Assembly: GCA_021234155.1 (NCBI GenBank)
Contig: JAJEKV010000037.1
Span: 1,916,171-1,980,170, forward strand
Source of the DNA: Isoetes taiwanensis
Lineage: Eukaryota > Streptophyta > Lycopodiopsida > Isoetales > Isoetaceae
Reading direction: 5' to 3'
Length of the DNA stretch: 64,000 nt
A model generated the notes under the pieces. That model was not told where the DNA came from and searched no databases. It worked only from the letters and a program-made list of their open reading frames with translations. Position numbers and translations under genes: made by a program. Every line of letters starts with the position of its first letter. Position 1 is the stretch's first letter. Positions 46,701-61,689 of this stretch are shown piece after piece.

Positions 46701-47735
46701 CCGCCAAATTTATGTTTATATTTGGGAGTTGGTTACCGGGGTTATAATGCCATGATCCCCGCGTGGTAGAACTTGTGTCTATAATGTGTCCTCCACTTTG
46801 TCCCGCCATAAGGCAACCAGGATAAGCTCCACAATAATTGTGTGAGTATGCACCAAAAAAATTGGCTTCCATGTACACCGGGCTGGTATAACCGTTGTTG
46901 GCTAAAAATTTCCCTACTTCCCGGAGCGGGATTCTATCCCCGCCTACAAAGTGTGCATGTATGGCTAAAGTTTTGCCCAATCGGATGTGTGGTGAGTTGG
47001 TATAGGCCTAGTAATGCCAAAATAAATGTGCACTTGGTCGGGGGGTTCAAACCCGCCGCTGTATGTTTATATTTGGGAGTTGGTTATCGGGGTTATACGC
47101 CATGATCCCCGACGGGTAGAACTTGTGTCTATACGGTCCTCCACTTTGTTCCGCCATAAGGCGCCAGGATAAGCCCACAATAATTGTGTGAGTATGCACC
47201 AAAGAAAAATTGGCTTCCATGTACACCGGGCTGGTTATACCGGGTTGTTGTCTAAAAATTCCCCTACTTCCCGATGTGGATTCTATCCCCGCCTACAAAG
47301 TGTGCATGTATGGCTAAAGTTTTGCCCAACGGATGTGGTGAGTTGGTATAGGCCTAGTAATGCCAAAATAAATGTGCACTTGGTCTGGGTTCAAACCCGC
47401 CGCTGTATGTTTATATTTGGGAGTTGGTTACCGGGTTATACTTTACCATGATCCCCGACGCGGTAGAACTTGTGCCTATATCCTCCACTTTGTTCCGCCA
47501 TAAGGCAAATAAGGATAAGCTCCACAATAATTGTGTGAGTATGCACCAAGAAAAATTGGCTTCCATGTACACCGGGCTGGTTAACCGTTGTTGGCTAAAA
47601 ATTTCCCTACTTCCCCGGGTGGGATTCTATCCCGCCTACAAAGTGTGCATGTATGGCTAAAGTTTTGCCCAACGGATGTGTGGTGAGTTGGTATAGGCCT
47701 AGTAATGCCAAAATAAATGTGCACTTGGTCGGGGT

Positions 47736-48045
47736 TCAAACCCTACTTGGTATATTTGGGGTTGGTTCAAATACTGCCTATATGTGTCCTCCACTTTGTT
47801 CCGCCATAAGGCACAGGATAAGCCCACAATAATTGTGTAGTATGCACCAAAGAAAAATATTTGGGAGTTCTAGTTGTATGGCTTGGGATGTGTGGTGAGT
47901 TGGTATAGGCCTAGTAATGCCAAAATTGTGCACATGTTCAAACCCGCCGTACGTGGTAGAAACTTGTGTCTATAATGTGTCCTCCACTTTGTCCGCCATA
48001 AGGCAAAGGGATAAGCTCCACAATAATTGTGTGAGTATGCACTTC
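47736..48045 (+). repeat. Scrambled and shortened monomers
   Basis: Two consecutive units are shortened and mixed. GGGAGTTCTAG is joined to a partial head (GGGATGTGTGGTGAG), and box B is reduced to GTTCAAACCC after a deletion of most of the box A to box B spacer's end. Confidence 0.75.
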
Positions 48046-48679
48046 CAAAATTGGCTTCCATGTACACCGGGCTGGTATAAAGTTGTTGGCTAAAAAATTT
48101 CCCTGACTTCGGTGGGATTCTATCCCGCCTACAAAGTGTGCATGTATGGCTAAAGTTTTGCCCAACGGATGTGTGGTGAGTTGGTATAGGCCTAGTAATG
48201 CCAAAATAAATGTGCACTTGGTCAAAACCCGCCGCTGTATGTTTATATTTGGGAGTTGGTTACCGGGGTTATAATGGCCATGATCCCCGACGGGTAGAAC
48301 TTGTGTCTATAATGTGTCCTCCACTTTGTTCCGCCATAAGGCGCCAGGATAAGCTCCACAATAATTGTGTGAGTATGCACCAAAGAAAAAAAATTGGCTT
48401 CCATGTACACTGGGCTGGTATACTGGTTGTTGGCTAAAAATTTCCTGACTTCCTGAGGTGGGATTCTATCCTGCCTACAAAGTGTGCATGTATGGCTAAA
48501 GTTTTGCCCAACGGATGTGTGGTGAGTTGGTATAGGCCTAGTAATGCCAAAATAAATGTGCACTTGGTCGGGGTTCAAACCCCGGCCGTGTATGTTTATA
48601 TTTGGGAGTTGGTTATCAAGTTATACCTACCATGATCCCCGACGTGGTAGAACTTGTGTCTATACGTGTCCTCCACTTT

Positions 48680-48930
48680 GGATAAGCCGCACAATAATTA
48701 TGGTATGCACCAATTGTACACCCGGCTGGTATAAAAAATTCTCCTAACTTCAGAGGTGGATTCTATCCCCGGGATAAGCTCCACAATAATGTGTGGTGAG
48801 TATGCACCTAGTAAAAATTGGCTTCCATGATCCTTTACGGGGCTAGAACTTGTGTCTATAATCGCATCCTCCACTTTGTTCGCCATAAGGCAAGGACGAT
48901 AAGCCCACAATAATTGTTGAGTATGGTTGT
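48680..48930 (+). repeat. Scrambled monomer lacking the Pol III head
   Basis: Downstream words (GATAAGC, CCACAATAAT, GTATGCACC, TTGGCTTCCATG) repeat twice to three times without an intervening GCCCAACGG head or box A/B. Confidence 0.75.
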
Positions 48931-51900
48931 TGGCTAAAAATTTCCTGACTTCCTGAGGTGGGATTCTATCCTGCCTACAAAGTGTGCATGTATGGCTAAA
49001 GTTTTGCCCAACGGATGTGTGGTGAGTTGGTATAGGCCTAGTAATGCCAAAATAAATGTGCACTTGGTCTGGGGGTTCAAACCCCTCGCCGCGAGTATGT
49101 TTATATTTGGGAGTTGGTTACTGGGGTTATACGGCCATGATCCCCGACGTGGTAGAACTTGTGTCTATACGTGTCCTCCACTTTGTCTGCCATAAGGCAG
49201 CAGGATAAGCTCCACAATAATTGTGTGAGTATGCACCAGTAAAAATTGGCTTCCATGTACACTGGGCTGGTATACTGGTTGTTGGCTAAAAATTTCCTGA
49301 CTTCCTGAGGTGGGATTCTATCCTGCCTACAAAGTGTGCATGTATGGCTAAAGTTTTGCCCAACGGATGTGTGGTGAGTTGGTATAGGCCTAGTAATGCC
49401 AAAATAAATGTGCACTTGGTCGGGGTTCAAACCCGCCAAAGGTATGTTTATATTTGGGAGTTGGTTACCGGGTTATACTACCATGATCCCCCCGACGGGT
49501 AGAACTTGTGTCTATAATGTCCTCCACTTTGTCTCCGCCATAAGGCAAGCAGGGATAAGCTCCACAATAATTGTGTGAGTATGCACCAGTAAAATTGGCT
49601 TCCATGTACACCGGGCTCAATTAACCGGTTGTTGGCTAAAAATTTCCCCGACTTCGAGGTGGGATTCTATCCCCGCCACAAAGTGTGCATGTATGGCTAA
49701 AGTTTTGCCCAACGGATGTGTGGTGAGTTGGTATAGGCCTAGTAATGCCAAAATAAATGTGCACTTGGTCTGGGGTTCAAACCCGGCCGGTGTTGTATGT
49801 TTATATTTGGGAGTTGGTTATCGGGTTATACGGCCATGATCCCTCGACGGTAGAACTTGTGTCTATATCGTGTCCTCCACTTTGTCCGCCATAAGGCAAG
49901 CGTGGATAAGCTCCACAATAATTGTGTGAGTATGCACCAAAGAAAAATTGGCTTCATGTACACCGGGCTGGTATAACGTTGTTGCCTAAAAAAATTCCCT
50001 AACTTCCCAGGTGGGATTCTATCCCCGCCTACAAAGTGTGCATGTATGGCTAAAGTTTTGCCCAACGGATGTGTGGTGAGTTGGTATAGGCCTAGTAATG
50101 CCAAAATAAATGTGCACTTGGTCGGGGGTTCAAACCCCGCCCGCTGTATGTTTATATTTGGGAGTTGGTTACCGGGTTATAATGGGCCATGATCCCCGAC
50201 GCGGTAGAACTTGTGTCTATAAACTTTGTTCCATAAGGCGCAGGATAAGCCCACAATAATTGTGAGAGTATGCACCAGGCTTCCATGTACACCGGGTGGA
50301 TTGTTGGCTAAAAATTATCCCTACTTCCCGAGGTGGGATTCTATCCCGCCTAAAAAGTGTGCATGTATGGCTAAAGTTTTGCCCAACGGATGTGTGGTGA
50401 GTTGGTATAGGCCTAGTAATGCCAAAATAAATGTGCACTTGGTCTGGGGGTTCAAACCCTCGCAAAGTATGTTTATATTTGGGAGTTGGTTATCGGGGTT
50501 ATACCTACCATGATCCCCGACGTGGGTAGAACTTGTGTCTATAATGTCTCCTCCACTTTGTCCGCCATAAGGCCAGGATAAAGCCCACAATAATTGTGTG
50601 AGTATGCACCAGAAAAAATTGGCTTCCATGTAACCGGGCTGTATACCGTTGTTGGCCTAAAAATTTCCCGACTTCCTGAGGTGGGATTCTATCCTGCCTA
50701 CAAAGTGTGCATGTATGGCTAAAGTTTTGCCCAACGGATGTGTGGTGAGTTGGTATAGGCCTAGTAATGCCAAAATAAATGTGCACTTGGTCGGGGGTTC
50801 AAACCCGGCCAGTGTATGTTTATATTTGGGAGTTGGTTACCGGGTTATACGGCCATGATCCCCGAATGGTAGAACTTGTGTCTATAATGTGTCCTCCACT
50901 TTTGTTCCGCCATAAGGCAACAGGATAAGCTCCACAATAATTGTGTGAGTATGCACCAAAAAAATTGGCTTCCATGTACACAATAATTGTTAATGCTGGT
51001 TAACCGGGTTGTTGGCTAAAAATTTCCCCGACTTCCGAGGTGGGATTCTATCCCCGCCTACAAAGTGTGCATGTATGGCTAAAGTTTTGCCCAACGGATG
51101 TGTGGTGAGTTGGTATAGGCCTAGTAATGCCAAAATAAATGTGCACTTGGTCGGGGGTTCAAACCCGGCCAGTGTATGTTTATATTTGGGAGTTGGTTAC
51201 TGGGGTTATACGGCCATGATCCCCGACGGGTAGAACTTGTGCCTATAATGCGTCCTCCACTTTGTTCCGCCATAAGGCAGCCAGGATAAGCTCCACAATA
51301 ATTGTGTGAGTATGCACCAAGAAAAATTGGCTTCCATGTACACCGGGCGGTATAATTTGGTTGTTGGCTAAAAATTTCCTCGACTTCCCCGAGGTGGGAT
51401 TCTATCCCCGCCTACAAAGTGTGCATGTATGGCTAAAGTTTTTGCCCAACGGATGTGTGGTGAGTTGGTATAGGCCTAGTAATGCCAAAATAAATGTGCA
51501 CTTGGTCTCAGGGTTCAAACCCGCCCAGTGTATGTTTATATTTGGGAGTTGGTTACCGGGTTATACGCCATGATCCCCGACGTGGTAGAACTTGTGCCTA
51601 TATGTGTCCTCCACTTTGTCCGCCATAAGGCAAAGAGGATAAGCTCCACAATAATTGTGTGAGTATGCACCAAGAAAAATTGGCTTCCATGTACACCGGG
51701 CTAGTATCGTTGTTGCCTAAAAATTTCCCTTCCTTCCTAAGCTGGGATTCTATCCCGCCACAAAGTGTGCATGTATGGCTAAAGTTTTGCCCAACGGATG
51801 TGTGGTGAGTTGGTATAGGCCTAGTAATGCCAAAAATAAATGTGCACTTGGTCGTGGGTTCAAACCCCGCCAATGTATGTTTATATTTGGGAGTTGGTTA

Positions 51901-54900
51901 TCAAGTGCATGTATGATCCCCGACGCGGGTAGAACTTGTGTCTATATGTGTCCTCCACTTTGTTCCGCCATAAGGCAGCAGGATAAGCTCCACAATAATT
52001 GTGTGAGTATGCACCAGTAAAAATTGGCTTCCATGTACACTGGGCTGGTATACTGGTTGTTGGCTAAAAATTTCCTGACTTCCTGAGGTGGGATTCTATC
52101 CTGCCTACAAAGTGTGCATGTATGGCTAAAGTTTTGCCCAACGGATGTGTGGTGAGTTGGTATAGGCCTAGTAATGCCAAAATAAATGTGCACTTGGTCG
52201 GGGGTTCAAACCCGGCCAGTGTATGTTTATATTTGGGAGTTGGTTACTGGGGTTATACGGCCATGATCCCCGACGTGGTAGAACTTGTGTCTATACGTGT
52301 CCTCCACTTTGTCTGCCATAAGGCAGCAGGATAAGCTCCACAATAATTGTGTGAGTATGCACCAAGTAAAATTGGCTTCCATGTACACCGGGCCGGTATA
52401 ATTTGGTTGTTGGCTAAAATTTTCCTTCCCCGAGGTGGGATTCTATCCCCGCCTACAAAGTGTGCATGTATGGCTAAAGTTTTGCCCAACGGATGTGTGG
52501 TGAGTTGGTATAGGCCTAGTAATGCCAAAATAAATGTGCACTTGGTCGGGGGTTCAAACCCGGCCAGTGTATGTTTATATTTGGGAGTTGGTTACTGGGG
52601 TTATACGGCCATGATCCCCGACGTGGTAGAACTTGTGTCTATACGTGTCCTCCACTTTGTCTGCCATAAGGCAGCAGGATAAGCTCCACAATAATTGTGT
52701 GAGTATGCACCAAAGAAAATTGGCTTCCATGTACACCGGGGTCAGTATAATGGGTTGTTGGCTAAAAAATTTCCCCTACTTCGAGGTGGGATTCTATCCC
52801 CGCCTACAAAGTGTGCATGTATGGCTAAAGTTTTGCCCAACGGATGTGTGGTGAGTTGGTATAGGCCTAGTAATGCCAAAATAAATGTGCACTTGGTCGG
52901 GGTTCAAACCCCAAAGGTGTATGTTTATATTTGGGAGTTGGTTATCGGGGTTATACGCCATGATCCCCGACGCGGGTAGAACTTGTGTCTATATCGCTGT
53001 CCTCCACTTTGTCCGCCATATGGCAGCAGGATAAGCTCCACAATAATTGTGTGAGTATGCACCAAGAAAAATTGGCTTCCATGTACACCGGGCTGGTATA
53101 ATCGTTGTTGCCTAAAAATTTCCTCGACTTCCCGAGAGGTGGGATTCTATCCCCGCCACAAAGTGTGCATGTATGGCTAAAAGTTTTGCCCAACGGATGT
53201 GTGGTGAGTTGGTATAGGCCTAGTAATGCCAAAATAAATGTGCACTTGGTCGGGGGTTCAAACCCGCCGCTGTATGTTTATATTTGGGAGTTGGTTACCG
53301 GGGTTATAATGGCCATGATCCCCGACGCGGTAGAACTTGTGCCTCTATATCGTGTCCTCCACTTTGTCCGCCATAAGGCAAACAGGATAAGCTCCACAAT
53401 AATTGTGTGAGTATGCACCAAGAAAAATTGGCTTCCATGTACACCGGGGCTGGTATACTACCGTTGTTGGCTAAAAATCCCGACTTCCCTCGCCTACAAA
53501 GTGAGGTGGGATTCTATCCCCGCCTACAAAGTGTGCATGTATGGCTAAAGTTTTGCCCAACGGATGTGTGGTGAGTTGGTATAGGCCTAGTAATGCCAAA
53601 ATAAATGTGCACTTGGTCGGGGGTTCAAACCCTACCGCTATGTTTATATTTGGGAGTTGGTTATCGGGTTATACGGCCATGATCCCCGACGCGGTAGAAC
53701 TTGTGTCTATAATGCGTCCTCCACTTTGTCTCCGCCATAAGGCTTGTGGGATAAGCTCCACAATAATTGTGTGAGTATGCACCAAAGAAAAATTGGCTTC
53801 CATGTACACCGGGCTGGTATACCGTTGTTGGCTAAAAATTTTCCCTCGACTTCCCCGAGGTGGGATTCTATCCTGCCTACAAAGTGTGCATGTATGGCTA
53901 AAGTTTTGCCCAACGGATGTGTGGTGAGTTGGTATAGGCCTAGTAATGCCAAAATAAATGTGCACTTGGTCGGGGGTTCAAACCCCGCCAAGTATGTTTA
54001 TATTTGGGAGTTGGTTACCGGGTTATAATGGCCATGATCCCCGACGCGGGTAGAACTTGTGTCTATATCGCGTCCTCCACTTTGTCCGCCATAAGGCGCC
54101 AGGATAAGCTCCACAATAATTGTGTGAGTATGCACCAAGAAAAATTGGCTTCCATGTACACCGGGCTGGGTATAATCGTTGTTGGCTAAAAATTTCCCCC
54201 TTCCCCGGGTGGGATTCTATCCCGCCTCTACAAAGTGTGCATGTATGGCTAAAGTTTTGCCCAACGGATGTGTGGTGAGTTGGTATAGGCCTAGTAATGC
54301 CAAAATAAATGTGCACTTGGTCGGGGTTCAAACCCGCCAATGTATGTTTATATTTGGGAGTTGGTTACCGGGTTATATAATGATGATCCCCTCGACGGGG
54401 TAGAACTTGTGTCTATATGTGTCCTCCACTTTGTCCCCGCCATAAGGCAGCAGGATAAGCTCCACAATAATTGTGTGAGTATGCACCAGTAAAAATTGGC
54501 TTCCATGTACACTGGGCTGGTATACTGGTTGTTGGCTAAAAATTTCCTGACTTCCTGAGGTGGGATTCTATCCTGCCTACAAAGTGTGCATGTATGGCTA
54601 AAGTTTTGCCCAACGGATGTGTGGTGAGTTGGTATAGGCCTAGTAATGCCAAAATAAATGTGCACTTGGTCGGGGGTTCAAACCCGACCAGTGTATGTTT
54701 ATATTTGGGAGTTGGTTACTGGGGTTATACGGCCATGATCCCCGACGTGGTAGAACTTGTGTCTATAATGTCCCTCCACTTTGTTCCGCCATAAGGCGCA
54801 GGATAAACTCCACAATAATTGTGTGAGTATGCACCAGTAAAAATTGGCTTCCATGTACACTGGGCTGGTATACTGGTTGTTGGCTAAAAATTCCCCGACT

Positions 54901-56944
54901 TCCTGAGGCGGGATTCTATCCTGCCTACAAAGTGTGCATGTATGGCTAAAGTTTTGCCCAACGGATGTGTGGTGAGTTGGTATAGGCCTAGTAATGCCAA
55001 AATAAATGTGCACTTGGTCGGGGGTTCAAACCCCGCCGCTGTATGTTTATATTTGGGAGTTGGTTACCGGGTTATAATGGCCATGATCCCCGACGCGGGT
55101 AGAACTTGTGTCTATATGTGTCTCCACTTTGTTCCGCCATAAGGCAACAGGATAAGCTCCACAATAATTGTGTGAGTATGCACCATAAAAATTGGCTTCC
55201 ATGTACACCGGGTGGGGCATAATCGGTTGTTGGCTAAAAATTTCCTACTTCTTCGAGGTGGGATTCTATCCCCGCCTACAAAGTGTGCATGTATGGCTAA
55301 AGTTTTGCCCAACGGATGTGTGGTGAGTTGGTATAGGCCTAGTAATGCCAAAATAAATGTGCACTTGGTCGGGGGTTCAAACCCGCCAAAGTATGTTTAT
55401 ATTTGGGAGTTGGTTACTTGGGGTTATAATGGCCATGATCCCCGACGTGGTAGAACTTGTGTCTATATGTGTCCTCCACTTTGTTCCGCCATAAGGCGCT
55501 AAAAATTGCCCACAATAATTGTGTGAGTATGCACCAAGAAAAATTGGCTTCCATGTACACTTTCATTGGCTGGTATAACCGTTGTTGGCTAAAAATTTCC
55601 CTACTTCCCGAGGTGGGATTCTATCCCCGCCTACAAAGTGTGCATGTATGGCTAAAGTTTTGCCCAACGGATGTGTGGTGAGTTGGTATAGGCCTAGTAA
55701 TGCCAAAATAAATGTGCACTTGGTCGGGGTTCAAACCCGCCAAAGGTATGTTTATATTTGGGAGTTGGTTATTGGGGTTATACGGCCATGATCCCCGACG
55801 CGGGTAGAACTTGTGTCTATAATGCGGTCCTCCACTTTGTCCGCCATAAGGGATAAGCTCCACAATAATTGTGTGAGTATGCACCAAGAAAAATTGGCTT
55901 CCATGTACACCGGGCTGGTTAACCGGTTGTTGGCTAAAAATTTCCCCTCGACTTCCCCGAGGTGGGATTCTATCCTTCTACAAAGTGTGCATGTATGGCT
56001 AAAGTTTTGCCCAATCGGATGTGTGGTGAGTTGGTATAGGCCTAGTAATGCCAAAATAAATGTGCACTTGGTCGTGGGGTTCAAACCCCGCCGCTGTATG
56101 TTTATATTTGGGAGTTGGTTACTTGGGGTTATAACTGCCATGATCCCCGACGGGTAGAACTTGTGTCTATATCGTGTCCTCCACTTTGTCCCGCCATAAG
56201 GCAACAGGATAAGCTCCACAATAATTGTGTGAGTATGCACCAAGAAAAATTGGCTTCCATGTACACCGGGCTGGTATAACGTTGTTGGCTAAAAATTTCC
56301 CCTACTTCCCGAGGTGGGATTCTATCCCCGCCTACAAAGTGTGCATGTATGGCTAAAGTTTTGCCCAACGGATGTGTGGTGAGTTGGTATAGGCCTAGTA
56401 ATGCCAAAATAAATGTGCACTTGGTCGGGGTTCAAACCCCCCCGCTGTATGTTTATATTTGGGAGTTGGTTATCGGGTTATACTACCATGATCCCCGACG
56501 TGGTAGAACTTGTGTCTATATGTGTCCTCCACTTTGTCTGCCATAAGGCAGCAGGATAAGCTCCACAATAATTGTGTGAGTATGCACCAAGAAAGAATTG
56601 GCTTCCATGTACACCTGGGCCGGTATACCGTTGTTGGCTAAAAAAATTCCCTACTTCCTGAGGTGGGATTCTATCCTGCCTACAAAGTGTGCATGTATGG
56701 CTAAAGTTTTGCCCAACGGATGTGTGGTGAGTTGGTATAGGCCTAGTAATGCCAAAATAAATGTGCACTTGGTCGGGGGTTCAAACGATCCCCGAAACCA
56801 TGTTTATATTTGGGAGTTGATTTTGCCTTGGGGGATTACTGATCCCCGCGATCCCCGACGCAGTAGAACTTGTGTCTATATGTGTCCTCCACTTTGTCTG
56901 CCATAAGGCAGCAGGATAAGCTCCACAATAATTGTGTGAGTATG

Positions 56945-57130
56945 CACCAGTTCTTCCATGTACCGGGTCGGTACAAATTATGTTGGCTAAAATTTTATTA
57001 CGATTCCTAAGGTGGGATTCTATCCGCCTACAAAGTGTGCATGTATGGCTAAAGTTTTGTTTATATCCCGTGGGTGAGTTGGTATAGGCCTAGTAATGCC
57101 AAAAAATAAATGTGCACTTGGTCTTGTTTA
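56945..57130 (+). repeat. Monomer with damaged head
   Basis: After GGCTAAAGTTTTG the GCCCAACGG head is replaced by TTTATATCCCG, while box A (GGTGAGTTGG) persists. Box B is missing because CTTGGTC runs into TTGTTTATATTTGGG. Confidence 0.8.
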
Positions 57131-60100
57131 TATTTGGGAGTTGGTTACCGGGGTTATACCCTGGCCATGATCCCCGACGTGGTAGAACTTGTGTCTATAT
57201 ACGTGTCCTCCACTTTGTTCCGCCATAAGGCAAGCGGATAAGCCCACAATAATTGTGTGAGTATGCACCAAGAAAAATTGGCTTCCATGTACACCGGCTG
57301 GTATACCGTTGTTGGCTAAAAATTTTCACGACTTCCCCGGTGGGATTCTATCCTGCCTACAAAGTGTGCATGTATGGCTAAAGTTTTGCCCAACGGATGT
57401 GTGGTGAGTTGGTATAGGCCTAGTAATGCCAAAATAAATGTGCACTTGGTCGGGGGTTCAAACCCGGCCAGTGTATGTTTATATTTGGGAGTTGGTTACT
57501 GGGGTTATACGGCCATGATCCCCGACGTGGTAGAACTTGTGTCTATACGTGTCCTCCACTTTGTCTGCCATAAGGCAGCAGGATAAGCTCCACAATAATT
57601 GTGTGAGTATGCACCAGTAAAAATTGGCTTCCATGTACACTGGGCTGGTATACTGGTTGTTGGCTAAAAATTTCCTGACTTCCTGAGGTGGGATTCTATC
57701 CTGCCTACAAAGTGTGCATGTATGGCTAAAGTTTTGCCCAACGGATGTGTGGTGAGTTGGTATAGGCCTAGTAATGCCAAAATAAATGTGCACTTGGTCG
57801 GGGGTTCAAACCCGGCCAGTATGTTTATATTTGGGAGTTGGTTACTGGGGTTATACGGCCATGATCCCCGACGTGGTAGAACTTGTGTCTATACGTGTCC
57901 TCCACTTTGTCTGCCATAAGGCAGCAGGATAAGCTCCACAATAATTGTGTGAGTATGCACCAGTAAAAATTGGCTTCCATGTACACTGGGCTGGTATACT
58001 GGTTGTTGGCTAAAAATTTTCTGACTTCCTGAGGTGGGATTCTATCCTGCCTACAAAGTGTGCATGTATGGCTAAAGTTTTGCCCAACGGATGTGTGGTG
58101 AGTTGGTATAGGCCTAGTAATGCCAAAATAAATGTGCACTTGGTCGGGGGTTCAAACCCGGCCAGTGTATGTTTATATTTGGGAGTTGGTTAAATTATAC
58201 GCCATGATCCCCACGTGGTAGAACTTGTGTCTATACGTGTCCTCCACTTTGTCTGCCATAAGGCAGCAGGATAAGCTCCACAATAATTGTGTGAGTATGC
58301 ACCAGTAAAAATTGGCTTCCATGTACACTGGGCTGGTATACTGGTTGTTGGCTAAAAATTTCCTGACTTCCTGAGGTGGGATTCTATCCTGCCTACAAAG
58401 TGTGCATGTATGGCTAAAGTTTTGCCCAACGGATGTGTGGTGAGTTGGTATAGGCCTAGTAATGCCAAAATAAATGTGCACTTGGTCGGGGTTCAAACCC
58501 GGCCAGTGTATGTTTATATTTGGGAGTTGGTTATCGGGTTATACTGACCATGATCCCCGACGTGGTAGAACTTGTGTCTATAATGCGTGTCCTCCACTTT
58601 GTCCGCCATAAGGCGGCAGATAAGCTCCACAATAATTGTGTGAGTATGCACCAAGAAAAATTGGCTTCCATGTACACCGGGCTGGTATATATTTGTTGGC
58701 TAAAAATTTTCCCGACTTCCTGAGGTGGGATTCTATCCTGCCTACAAAGTGTGCATGTATGGCTAAAGTTTTGCCCAACGGATGTGTGGTGAGTTGGTAT
58801 AGGCCTAGTAATGCCAAAATAAATGTGCACTTGGTCGGGGGTTCAAACCCCGTTGTTTATATTTGGGAGTTGGTTACCGGGTTATACATGATCCCCGACG
58901 TGGTAGAACTTGTGTCTATACGTGTCCTCCACTTTGTCTGCCATAAGGCAGCAGGATAAGCTCCACAATAATTGTGTGAGTATGCACCAGTAAAAATTGG
59001 CTTCCATGTAAACTGGGCTGGTATACTGGTTGTTGGCTTTTCCTCGACTTCCCCGAGGTGGGATTCTATCCCCGCCTACAAAGTGTGCATGTATGGCTAA
59101 AGTTTTGCCCAACGGATGTGTGGTGAGTTGGTATAGGCCTAGTAATGCCAAAATAAATGTGCACTTGGTCGGGGTTCAAACCCGCCGGTGTATGTTTATA
59201 TTTGGGAGTTGGTTACCGGGGTTATAATGCCATGATCCCCGTGGTAGAACTTGTGTCTATACGTGTCCTCCACTTTGTCTGCCATAAGGCAGCAGGATAA
59301 GCTCCACAATAATTGTGTGAGTATGCACCAGTAAAAATTGGCTTCCATGGTATACTGGTTGTTGGCTAAAACTTTCCTGACTTCCTGAGGTGGGATTCTA
59401 TCCTGCCTACAAAGTGTGCATGTATGGCTAAAGTTTTGCCCAACGGATGTGTGGTGAGTTGGTATAGGCCTAGTAATGCCAAAATAAATGTGCACTTGGT
59501 CGGGGGTTCAAACCCGGCCAGTGTATGTTTATATTTGGGAGTTGGTTACTGGGGTTATACGGCCATGATCCCCGACGTGGTAGAACTTGTGTCTATACGT
59601 TTGTCTGCCATAAGGCAGTAGGATAAGCTCCACAATAATTGTGTGAGTATGCACCAGTAAAAATTGGCTTCCATGTACACTGGGCTGGTATAAAGTGTTG
59701 TTGGCTAAAAATTTCCGACTTCCCCGAGGTGGGATTCTATCCCCGCCTACAAAGTGTGCATGTATGGCTAAAGTTTTGCCCAACGGATGTGTGGTGAGTT
59801 GGTATAGGCCTAGTAATGCCAAAATAAATGTGCACTTGGTCGGGGGTTCAAACCCGGCCAGTGTATGTTTATATTTGGGAGTTGGTTACTGGGGTTATAC
59901 GGCCATGATCCCCGACGTGGTAGAACTTGTGTCTATACGTGTCCTCCACTTTGTCTGCCATAAGGCAGCAGGATAAGCTCCACAATAATTGTGTGAGTAT
60001 GCACCAGTAAAAATTGGCTTCCATGTACACTGGGCTGGTATACTGGTTGTTGGCTACCTGAGGTGGGATTCTATCCTGCCTACAAAGTGTGCATGTATGG

Positions 60101-61689
60101 CTAAAGTTTTGCCCAACGGATGTGTGGTGAGTTGGTATAGGCCTAGTAATGCCAAAATAAATGTGCACTTGGTCGGGGGTTCAAACCCGGCCAGTGTATG
60201 TTTATATTTGGGAGTTGGTTACCGGGGGTTATACCTGGCCATGATCCCCGACGCATGGTAGAACTTGTGTCTATAATGTCCTCCACTTTGTCCGCCATAA
60301 GGCAACAGGATAAGCTCCACAATAATTGTTGAGTATGCACCAATAAAAATTGGCTTCCATGTACCACCGGCCATAAAAATTTCACTTCCTGGATTCTATC
60401 CCCCAAAGTGTGCATGTATGGCTAAAGTTTTGCCCAACGGATGTGTGGTGAGTTGGTATAGGCCTAGTAATGCCAAAATAAATGTGTTGTTGGGTTCAAA
60501 CCCGCCGCTTTGTTTATATTTGGGAGTTGGTTAGGTGGGATATCTATCCATGATCCCCGACGGAACTTGTGTCTATATGGCTCCTCCACTTTGTCCGCCA
60601 TAAGGATGGATAAGCTCCACAATAATTGTATGAGTATGCACCAAGAAAAATTGGCTTCCATGTACACCGGGCTGGTATACCGGTTGTTGGCCTAAAAATT
60701 TCCCGACTTCCCCGAGGTGGGATTCTATCCCGCCTACAAAGTGTGCATGTATGGCTAAAGTTTTGCCCAACGGATGTGTGGTGAGTTGGTATAGGCCTAG
60801 TAATGCCAAAATAAATGTGCACTTGGTCCGGGGTTCAAACCCGCCAATGTTTGTTTATATTTGGGAGTTGGTTACCGGGGGTTATAATGGCCATGATCCC
60901 CCGACGGTAGAACTTGTGTCTATATGTGTCCTCCACTTTGTCCGCCATAAGGCAAGCAGGATAAGCTCCACAATAATTGTGTGAGTATGCACCAAAGAAA
61001 ATTGGCTTCCATGTACACCGGGTTGTTGGGTAAAAAAATTCTTGACTTCCCGAGGTGGGATTCTATCCCCGCCTACAAAGTGTGCATGTATGGCTAAAGT
61101 TTTGCCCAACGGATGTGTGGTGAGTTGGTATAGGCCTAGTAATGCCAAAATAAATGTGCACTTGGTCTGGGTTCAAACCCCGCCCGGTGTATGTTTATAT
61201 TTGGGAGTTGGTTATCGGGTTATACCAAACCCGGCCATGATCCCCGACGTGGTAGAACTTGTGTCTATAATGTGTCCTCCACTTTCCTCCATTTGTCTTT
61301 GGCGGCAACAGGATAAGCTCCACAATAATTGTGTGAGTATGCACCAAGTAAAAATTGGCTTCCATGGTATAATAACGTTGTTGGCTAAAAATTTCTTGAC
61401 TTCCCTCGGGTGGGATTCTATCCCCGCCTACAAAGTGTGCATGTATGGCTAAAGTTTTGCCCAACGGATGTGTGGTGAGTTGGTATAGGCCTAGTAATGC
61501 CAAAATAAATGTGCACTTGGTCGGGTTCAAACCCGCCAATGTTTATATTTGGGAGTTGGTTATCAGGGTTATACGGGCCATGATCCCCGACGTAGAACTT
61601 GTGTCTATATGTCCTCCACTTTGTCCGCCATAAGGCGGATAAGCTCCACAATAATTGTGTGAGTATGCACCAGTAAAATTGGCTTCCAT

